Of a stretch of 64,000 nt of DNA, positions 51,705 through 59,000 are shown one piece after another (the first letter of the stretch is position 1; every line of letters begins with the position of its first letter). Below the pieces are notes generated by a model that worked only from the letters and a program-made list of their open reading frames with translations, did not search any database and was not told the origin of the DNA. Where the stretch lies: positions 2,294,001-2,358,000 of the forward strand of contig NZ_JQMO01000003.1 of the NCBI RefSeq assembly GCF_000744785.1, written 5' to 3'. The position numbers and the translations under genes are program-made. This DNA is from Kitasatospora azatica KCTC 9699. Lineage in GTDB: Bacteria > Actinomycetota > Actinomycetes > Streptomycetales > Streptomycetaceae.

Positions 51705-51827
51705 ATGGACTTCGACTTCGACGCCCTGCAGGAGCTCGCTCCGCAGGAGCAGCAGACCGTCGGCATCTGCAACCAGAGCTGCCGCCCGACGTACTGCACG
51801 GCCACCTGCACGATCACCGATCCGTGA
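51705..51827 (+). CDS. Lanthipeptide precursor 7
   Basis: This 40-residue peptide has leader MDFDFDALQELAPQEQQTVG and a shorter core, Cys at 22, 26, 31 and 35 (CNQSCRPTYCTATC), ending TITDP. It is the most diverged of the strong-ribosome-site group; the site is AAAGGAGGTGACC. Confidence 0.92.
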   Translation: MDFDFDALQELAPQEQQTVGICNQSCRPTYCTATCTITDP

Positions 51828-51871
51828 CGGCCGCTGCCATCCGCGCCGCACGCATCCCGGAAGGACCGCGT

Positions 51872-51997
51872 ATGGAACTCGACCTCGACGCCCTGCAGGA
51901 ACTCCCGGCGGAGGACGAGCAGGCCGCCTACTGCAGGTTCTCCTGCGACATCTCGACGAAGTGCCCGTCCTCCTGCTTCCAGAGCGGCGGCCAGTAG
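51872..51997 (+). CDS. Lanthipeptide precursor 8
   Basis: This 41-residue peptide has leader MELDLDALQELPAEDEQAA and core Cys at 21, 25, 31 and 35 (CRFSC; KCPSSC), ending FQSGGQ. Its leader resembles precursor 1. The ribosome site is only GGAAGGA, weaker than those of precursors 1-7, and the spacer block changes here. Confidence 0.92.
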   Translation: MELDLDALQELPAEDEQAAYCRFSCDISTKCPSSCFQSGGQ

Positions 51998-52047
51998 GAC
52001 CCGGCCGGCCCCGGCACGGTCCGCCCCACACCAGAAAGGAACACCGC

Positions 52048-52164
52048 ATGGAACTCGACCTCGACGCCCTGCAGGAGCTGCCCGCGCAGGAGGAGCAGGC
52101 CAGCTACTGCGGCCGCAGCTGCACCGGCACCTGTCCGGCGACCTGTCCCGTCACCGGGTTCTGA
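52048..52164 (+). CDS. Lanthipeptide precursor 9
   Basis: This 38-residue peptide has leader MELDLDALQELPAQEEQAS and core Cys at 21, 25, 29 and 33 with spacing of four (CGRSCTGTCPATC), ending PVTGF. The ribosome site is AGAAAGGA. Confidence 0.92.
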   Translation: MELDLDALQELPAQEEQASYCGRSCTGTCPATCPVTGF

Positions 52165-52218
52165 CGGCCCACCGCCACCAGACCCGCTACCCACAGAACG
52201 CATAGAGAGGTGCCGCAC

Positions 52219-52335
52219 ATGGAGATCGACCTGGACGCCCTGCAGGAACTCCCCGCCGACGAGGAGTCGGCCGGACAATGCGGGCTGAGCTGCTCCGTCA
52301 GCTGCCCGTCCACCTGCCACTCGACGGGCGTCTGA
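52219..52335 (+). CDS. Lanthipeptide precursor 10
   Basis: This 38-residue peptide has leader MEIDLDALQELPADEESAG and core Cys at 21, 25, 29 and 33 (CGLSCSVSCPSTC), ending HSTGV. The ribosome site is AGAGAGG. It is the last precursor; three hairpins separate it from the exporter genes. Confidence 0.92.
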   Translation: MEIDLDALQELPADEESAGQCGLSCSVSCPSTCHSTGV

Positions 52336-52357
52336 CCCCGCCCCGACGCACACCGTC

Positions 52358-52451
52358 GCCGGTCAGGCGACCGCCTGACCGGCGGGCGGCCGTCCGCCCG
52401 CCGGTGAGGTGCAGTGCGATCCCGCGGTGCCGGAGTGCCCCTGCTCCGGCA
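52358..52451 (+). terminator. Cluster of three hairpins between the precursors and exporter genes
   Basis: Three hairpins follow in a row. The first pairs GCCGGTCAGGC (52358-52368) with 52373-52383, the second GGCGGGCGG (52381-52389) with 52394-52402, and the third TGCCGGAG (52428-52435) with 52444-52451. The first two overlap by three bases. They could attenuate readthrough into the exporter or protect the precursor mRNA 3' end. Confidence 0.7.
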
Positions 52452-52508
52452 CCGCGCCGGTCGCGGCCGTCGGCCTGCCACCACCCCCCTTCTCCTCCCG
52501 GAGGTTCC

Positions 52509-54245
52509 ATGCCAGCCACCCCCGGTGGCCGACTGCTGGCCGCCACCGCGATCCGCCTGCGCCCGCGACTGATCCTGCTCACCGCCGCCCTCGGCACCCA
52601 GGTGGCCGCGGGGCTGGCCCTGCCGGTCCTGCTGGCCCGCGCCGTGGACGCGGTGCTGCGGCACGGCGACACCCTCGGGCCGGTCGCTGCGCTGGCCGCC
52701 GTGCTGGCCGCGGGCGCCATCGGCGAGACCGGCACCCTGCAGCTCTCGGTCTCGACGAACGCGCACGGCACCGCCTGGCTGCGGATGCTGACGGTGCGCC
52801 GGCTGCTCGGCCTCGGGCCGCGTTCGCCCTTCCCGGTCGGGGAGGCGGTGACGCAGGTGGTCCAGGCCGCCCCCCAGGCGGCCGCCCTGCCCGGCCAGGC
52901 GGCCGAATCCGCCGTCTCGACCGCCGGCTCGGCCGTGGCGCTGGTCGCGCTCTGGACCGTGGACTGGCGGGCCGGCCTGGTCTTCACCCTGCTGTTCCCG
53001 CTCACCGCGCTGGTGGCGCGCAGGTTCATCACCGAGGCCGGCGAGGCTGAGGCCCGCTACCTGGCCGCGCAGACCGGCATGGCGACCCTGCTGGTGAACG
53101 CGCTGGCCGGGGCCCGCACCATCCGCGCGGTCGGCACCCTGGCCGTCGAGACGGAACGCGTGGTCGCTCCGTTGTCGGAGCTGTCCGCCGCGGGCCGCGC
53201 GATGTGGCGCCTCCAGCGGGACGTGGTGTGGAAGCTCGGGCTGCTGATGCCGTTGACGCAGGTCCTGGTCCTGGCCACCGCGGGGCTGGACCTGGTCGCC
53301 GGGCGCATCAGCCCCGGCAGCCTGCTGGCCGTCACCGGCTACCTGACCCTGGCCTCCGGCCTGCTCGACCAGGTGGACGTGCTCATCGGCCTGGCGAGTG
53401 CCCGGGCCGGCGCGTCCCGGCTCGGCGAGGTCCTGGACCAACCCGTCGTCGAGGGCGGGCCGCTGCGCACGCCACCGCCGAGCGGGGCGCTGTCGCTGCG
53501 CGGCGTCACCGTGCACCGCTCCGGCACGGCCGTGCTGGACCGGCTCGACCTGGACATCCCCGACGGAGCCTCGGTGGCCCTGGTGGGCGCGACCGGGTCC
53601 GGCAAGAGCCTGCTGGCCGCGCTGCCGGGCAGGCTGGCCGATCCGGACGAGGGCGAGGTGCTCCTGGGCGGGGTGCCCGTTGCGGAACTGGATCTGCACA
53701 CCCTGCACGAGGCGGTCGCCTACGCCTTCGAGCGCCCCGCGCTGCCGGGCGCCACCCTGCACGAGGCGATCGCCTTCGGGCGCCCCGAACTCCCGCGCCA
53801 CGCGGTCGAGGACGCCGCCCGCGCCGCGCAGGCCGACCAGTTCGTGCGCCGCCTGCCCGACGGCTACGACACCGCGCCGGACCGCGCGCCGATGTCAGGA
53901 GGACAGCTCCAGCGCGTCGGGCTGGCCCGCGCGCTGGCCCGCCCGGCCCTGCTGCACGTGCTGGACGACGCCACGTCAGGGCTGGACACCGTGACCGAGA
54001 CCCTGGTCAGCGAGGCCGTCACCGAGCGGCTCGGCGGCAGCACCCGACTGATCGTCACCCACCGCCCCACCACCGCTGCCCGCTGCGACCTGGTGGCCTG
54101 GCTGCACGACGGACGCATCCGCGGCTTCGCCCCGCACCTCGCGCTCTGGGCGGACCCCGCCTACCGGGCCGTCTTCGCCGACGCCACCGACCCCGCCGAT
54201 CACGAGTTCCACGGTAAGGAGCAACGATGCGCAGCCGACCGCTGA
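52509..54245 (+). CDS. ABC exporter, half-transporter A (lanthipeptide export)
   Basis: This 578-residue fused membrane-ATPase half-transporter has a six-helix region (about 1-320) and an ATPase domain with Walker A GATGSGKS (K366) and signature MSGGQLQ. Walker B is LLHVLDDATSGLD, with Asp where the catalytic Glu usually stands. No C39 peptidase domain is present, which fits the separate S9 peptidase. The ATG at 52509 follows CGGAGGTTCC. It overlaps the next half-transporter by 19 bp, which points to a heterodimer. Confidence 0.92.
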   Translation: MPATPGGRLLAATAIRLRPRLILLTAALGTQVAAGLALPVLLARAVDAVLRHGDTLGPVAALAAVLAAGAIGETGTLQLSVSTNAHGTAWLRMLTVRRLLGLGPRSPFPVGEAVTQVVQAAPQAAALPGQAAESAVSTAGSAVALVALWTVDWRAGLVFTLLFPLTALVARRFITEAGEAEARYLAAQTGMATLLVNALAGARTIRAVGTLAVETERVVAPLSELSAAGRAMWRLQRDVVWKLGLLMPLTQVLVLATAGLDLVAGRISPGSLLAVTGYLTLASGLLDQVDVLIGLASARAGASRLGEVLDQPVVEGGPLRTPPPSGALSLRGVTVHRSGTAVLDRLDLDIPDGASVALVGATGSGKSLLAALPGRLADPDEGEVLLGGVPVAELDLHTLHEAVAYAFERPALPGATLHEAIAFGRPELPRHAVEDAARAAQADQFVRRLPDGYDTAPDRAPMSGGQLQRVGLARALARPALLHVLDDATSGLDTVTETLVSEAVTERLGGSTRLIVTHRPTTAARCDLVAWLHDGRIRGFAPHLALWADPAYRAVFADATDPADHEFHGKEQRCAADR

Positions 54246-56008
54246 CCGGCCCGGCACCCGAACCAGGCACCGCCGCACCGCGGCCCAGGAGGGCACCGCG
54301 CCTGGGCCTGACGTCGACCGCGGCGGCGTTGCTCGCCGACGGCCTGCACGGGAGCCGCCGGCCGCTGCTGCGCATCGCCGCCCTGTCCGCGGTCGAGGCG
54401 GCCCCCGCGCTCGCCTCGGGCTGGGTGACCGCCGCCGCCCTCGACCACGGTTTCCTGGCCCACCGCCCCGGCACCGGACTGGCCTGGCTGGGCGTCCTGG
54501 CCCTGCTGTACCTGGTCCGCGCCTGCGCCGAGCGCGCCATGTTCGACTCACTGGCCGCCGTCGTCGAACCGCTGCGCGACCATCTCACCCGTCGGGTCGT
54601 CCACAACACCCTGCGCCAGGCGACCGAGTCGGGCCGCGACCCGGGCACGGCGAGCGTGTCCCGGCTCAGCAGCCAGATCGACTCCGCCCGCGGCCTGATC
54701 GCGTCACTGCTGCGCACGGCGCGCCCGCTGGCGGCCACTCTCCTCGCCGCGCTCGTCGGACTCGCCGGACTCGACCCGCTGCTGGCCGTCCTGGTGCTGG
54801 TCCCGCTCACCGCGGCGGTGGCGGTCTTCGTCTGGTCCATGCGCCGGCTGACCGTACTGCGCCGGGACACCCTCCTCGCCTCGGAGGAGGTGGCGCGCCA
54901 GGTCGGGGCGGTGCTCAGCGCCGCCCACGACATCACCTCCCTCGGGGCCGAGGAGCACGCGGCCTCGCTGGTCGAGGCGGAGTCGGACCGGGCCCGCCGC
55001 GCCCTGCTCCGCCTCGGTCGCGCCGTCACCCTGCGCATCCCCGTGGTGCTGCTCGGCGGGTACGTGCCGCTGCTGGGCCTGCTGCTGCTCGGCCCGCACC
55101 TGGTCGACGGTCGTTCGATCACCGTCGGTGCCCTGATCGGCGCGGCCGTCTACGTGGCGGGGTCCGTCGTCCCGGCGCTGCAGATGATGACCAGCACGGT
55201 CGGTGGCTACTGGAGCCAGCTGGGCGTGCTGCTGCACCGCCTCGGCGAGGTCGCACCGGAGCGGTCGGCGCCCGCCCGCCCGGGGCCGACCGAGTCGCCG
55301 CTCGACCGCTCCGCCGAGCCCTCGCCGACGCCGGACCTGACCGTCGACCGGCTGTGCTTCGCCTACGGTGTCGGCGCGGAGCCGGTGCTGCGTGACCTGA
55401 GCCTCACCGTTCCGTTCGGCGACCACCTGGTGATCACCGGAGCCAGCGGCATCGGAAAGTCCACCCTCGCCACCCTGCTCGCGGGCATCAACGAGCCGAC
55501 CTCCGGCGCGGTCGCGTTCGCCGGTCGTCGGGTCACCGCGCTGCCGGAGGAGACCCGAACCCGCTTGGTCGTCCTCGTCCCGCAGGAGGCGTACGTGTTC
55601 CCCGGAACGGTCCGGGACAACCTGCGTTACCTCGCCCCGCTCGCCGATGACGCCGCCATTCTCCACGCCGCCGAGTGCGTCGGACTCCAGCCCCTGCTCA
55701 CCCGGCTCGGCGGCCTCGACGCACAGCTGAGCGATCCGGCCGCCCTCTCCAGCGGGGAACGCCAACTCCTGGCACTCGTGCGGACCTATCTCTCGCCCGC
55801 ACCGGTCGTCATCCTCGACGAGGCCACGGCCCACCTCGACCCGGCCGCCGAGGAGCGAGCGGAACGAGCCTTCCAGGACCGCCCCGGCACGCTCATCGTG
55901 ATCGCCCACCGCGCCAGTTCCGCAGCCCGCGCCCGACGGATTCTCCATCTCGACGGCGAGGCACACCGGTTGACGGTCAATGAGCCCCTCGCCACCGTTG
56001 CGTCCTGA
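54227..56008 (+). CDS. ABC exporter, half-transporter B (lanthipeptide export)
   Basis: This 593-residue half-transporter has a Pro/Arg-rich N-terminus, membrane helices (about 60-330) and an ATPase domain with Walker A GASGIGKS (K411). The catalytic glutamate is intact in VVILDEATAHLD, but the signature reads LSSGERQ instead of LSGGQ. Together with the Asp in the partner this gives one degenerate and one canonical ATP site, as in known heterodimeric exporters. It ends 12 bp from the opposing large regulator gene. Confidence 0.92.
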   Translation: MRSRPLTGPAPEPGTAAPRPRRAPRLGLTSTAAALLADGLHGSRRPLLRIAALSAVEAAPALASGWVTAAALDHGFLAHRPGTGLAWLGVLALLYLVRACAERAMFDSLAAVVEPLRDHLTRRVVHNTLRQATESGRDPGTASVSRLSSQIDSARGLIASLLRTARPLAATLLAALVGLAGLDPLLAVLVLVPLTAAVAVFVWSMRRLTVLRRDTLLASEEVARQVGAVLSAAHDITSLGAEEHAASLVEAESDRARRALLRLGRAVTLRIPVVLLGGYVPLLGLLLLGPHLVDGRSITVGALIGAAVYVAGSVVPALQMMTSTVGGYWSQLGVLLHRLGEVAPERSAPARPGPTESPLDRSAEPSPTPDLTVDRLCFAYGVGAEPVLRDLSLTVPFGDHLVITGASGIGKSTLATLLAGINEPTSGAVAFAGRRVTALPEETRTRLVVLVPQEAYVFPGTVRDNLRYLAPLADDAAILHAAECVGLQPLLTRLGGLDAQLSDPAALSSGERQLLALVRTYLSPAPVVILDEATAHLDPAAEERAERAFQDRPGTLIVIAHRASSAARARRILHLDGEAHRLTVNEPLATVAS

Positions 56009-56020
56009 GCCGGCCGGCGC

Positions 56021-59000
56021 TCACCGGGACGACGGGGCGGCGGCGGCCAGTCGCGCCCGCAGGACGGCGGCATCGGCGGCCAGGCGTGCCGAGCCGCACT
56101 GGTCGGCCAGCACCGCGGCCCGCTGCAGCCAACCACCCACCGCATCGGTTCGTCCCGCGTCCAGCGACAGCGCCGCCGCCGTGAGCAGGGTGCGGACCAG
56201 CTCGATGCGGTCACCGGCCTCGGCGAAGTCCGCGATCGCCTCCCGGGCGCACCGCAGTGCGCTGTCGGTGTCCCCACGCAGCGCATGGGCCCGCATGCGG
56301 GCCCGCAGCGCGAAGCCCTGTCGACCCACTGAGGGGAGCTGGGCGACGCTCTCCTCGGCGAGCCGCGCCCAGCGGTCGGTGGCGGCCAGGTCGCCGTCCG
56401 CGGCCGCCACCTGCGCCAGGAGGTCGCACCAGCGGGGCCTGCGCCAGGCGGTGAGCCTCGGCAGCTCCTCGCCGCCCGCGGCGTCCAGCAGCTGCCAGCC
56501 GGCCCGGGCCGGGTCGCCCGTGTGCAGGATGAACTCGGCCTGGGCGCAGCGGGCGGAGACCGCCCACGAGGCCACCGCGCTGCCGACGGCCGCCCGGGCG
56601 CGTTCGGCCGCGGCGAGCGCCTCCTCCAGGTCACCGGGGCCGTCGCGCCAGAGCAGGGTCTCGGCCCGCAGCGTCAGCAGGATCGCCTCGACGCCGGTGT
56701 CGCCGATCCGTCTCACGTGCTGGTCGGCCTCGTCCAGCGTCGCCAGGGTGCCGGACAGGTTCCCCGCACGCAGTTGGGCGTTGCCGAGGACGGTCAGCAT
56801 CTGCGGATGGATGTAGGTCTGCCCGGTGCGCCTGGACAGGTCCGCGCCGCGGGCGAGGTGGCGCTCGGAGTCGGCCAGCCGTCCCATCATCCCTTCCGCG
56901 AGGCCTACCTGGAACGTGGTTTCCAGGTAGGCCACGAGCATCGTGTCAGGGACGGTGTCCAGGATGTCGGCGGCCCTGGCCAGCGTCGCCAGCGCGCTGG
57001 CCTGGTCTGCGGTGAACAGGTGGCCGAGTGCCGCCTTGCCCAGGGCGTTGGCCTCGCCGACCGGGTCGAGGTGCTTACGCGCAAGCTCGGCGGCGGTCTC
57101 GGCGTGCTGTCGGCAGGTCTCGTAGTCCTGCACGTCGTAGGCGTGGTCGGCGAGTTCCGCGTGCAGGGCCGCGGCGGTGGCCGAGTCGTCGTCGGTCAGC
57201 GCGGCGAGTCCGGCGCGGGCGAGGGCACCGGCTTCGCTGTACCGGCCCATCCGCCGTTCGATCCGGCTGGAGTCGGCGAGCGCGGTCGCATCGCCGGCCG
57301 ACCCGCCGGGAATCTCCGAGCGCAGCGCTTCGAGCAGCGCCCGGCTCTCCGAGGCGTCCCCGGTCAGCAGCCGGGCCCGCGCGAGCAGGACCTTCGCCTC
57401 GTACCAGTGCGCCCCGCCTTCGCGCAGCAGCGAAAGGGCGGCCTGCAGATGGCCCGTCGCCACGGCCGGAGCGGTGTAGAGCATGCCACGGGCCGCCGCG
57501 ATCAGGGTGGTCGCGTGTTCCGGTCGCCAAGGGTCCGCGACCCGCGCGACATGGTAGGCGCGCTCTGCGATCGGCGCCGCCCGCCGGGCGAGTTCGGCCT
57601 CGGCGCGCTGGTGCAGGATGATGCGGCGGCTGGGCTCCAGCCGCTGGTAGACGACTTCGGCGACCGCTCGGTGACGCAGCGACAGCCGCGGCGCGGGCTC
57701 GGCCGGGCGGACCAGGTCGAGCCGGGTCAGCCCGTCCAACGCGGCCATGACTGCCTGCGGGTCCAAGTCCGCGACGGCGGCGAGGAGTTCCGGGTGGAAG
57801 TGATCGCCGAGGACCGCCGCGACCTGGACGACCAGTAGTGATACGGCGTCGAGGCCGTCGAGTTCGCCGAGGATCGCGGTCCCGGCGTCGGCCGCCGTCC
57901 CACCGTCGGCGGCCAGCACCTTGAGGTACTGCGGGTTGCCCTGCGCCGCGCCGTGGACCTCCTCCAGGTCCGGCCGGTCGCCGAGCAACTCGCGAGCCTG
58001 CTCCAGGGAGAGCGGCCCGAGGTCCCACACCTCCAGCAGCCCGGCGGAGGACGCACGGGAGAGCACCGCCGCGAGCGGGGACGAGAGCTGGCGCTGCCGA
58101 TAGGCCATCAGGCACAGCACCGGACCGGTGACGGTGGCTTCCAACAGCCGCTCCACGTCCGCGATCCGCTCGGGCGCGAGATCGTGCAGATCGTCCACCA
58201 CCGCCATGACGGCGGAGCGGTCGTCGGCGCGCGCCGCGAGCTCGTAGACGTCCACGATGTCGGGTCCGGCGGGCAGCGGAGGCAGGGGCGTGCGTTCGCC
58301 GCGGGCAGCGAGCACGGGGACGCCCTGGGACCGGGCGTGCGCGGTGGCCGCCCACAGCAGGGAGCTCTTCCCGATGCCCGGCTCGCCGACCAGCACGACC
58401 GCTCGGCCGACGCCCGCCTTCACGCCGTCCAACGCCTTTGTCAGCGAGTCGAGTTCGGCCTCCCGGCCGAGGAGCCGAGGCGCATCGGCCACGGCCCGCG
58501 GCGTCGCTGGCGAGAGCTCACCGGCTTCGGGACCGTCAGCCGGCAGCGGAACCTCGGGGGCAGGCCGACGCGTCTTGAGGTATGCCTGTTCCGGCCCGGT
58601 GTTGCGGCTCACGATGACGGCCAGCTCGGCGCGACTGGACACGCCGGTCTTGCGATAGATCCGGGCGATGTGGGATTCGATGGTCCGTGGGCTGAGCACC
58701 AGCTTGCCGGCGATCGCGGCGCTGGTCAGGCCCTTGGCGACCAGTTCGGCCACCTCCCGTTCGCGGGTGGTCAAGGAGACCAGCTCACCCGCTGGTTCGG
58801 CCGGGGCGGCGAAGACCACCGGACGGATGTGTTCGGCAAGGCCCGTGAGCAGGCGCGCCCCGCCCTCCGCAGCCAGCCGTGATCCCCGGTGCCACATCTC
58901 GGCCGCGCCGGTGCTGTCGCCGATGGCTCGCACGTGCGGAGCGGCGAGCAGCAGTGACTGTGCTTCGCGCAGCGTCGCCCGGGACCGGACGCTCTGCTCC

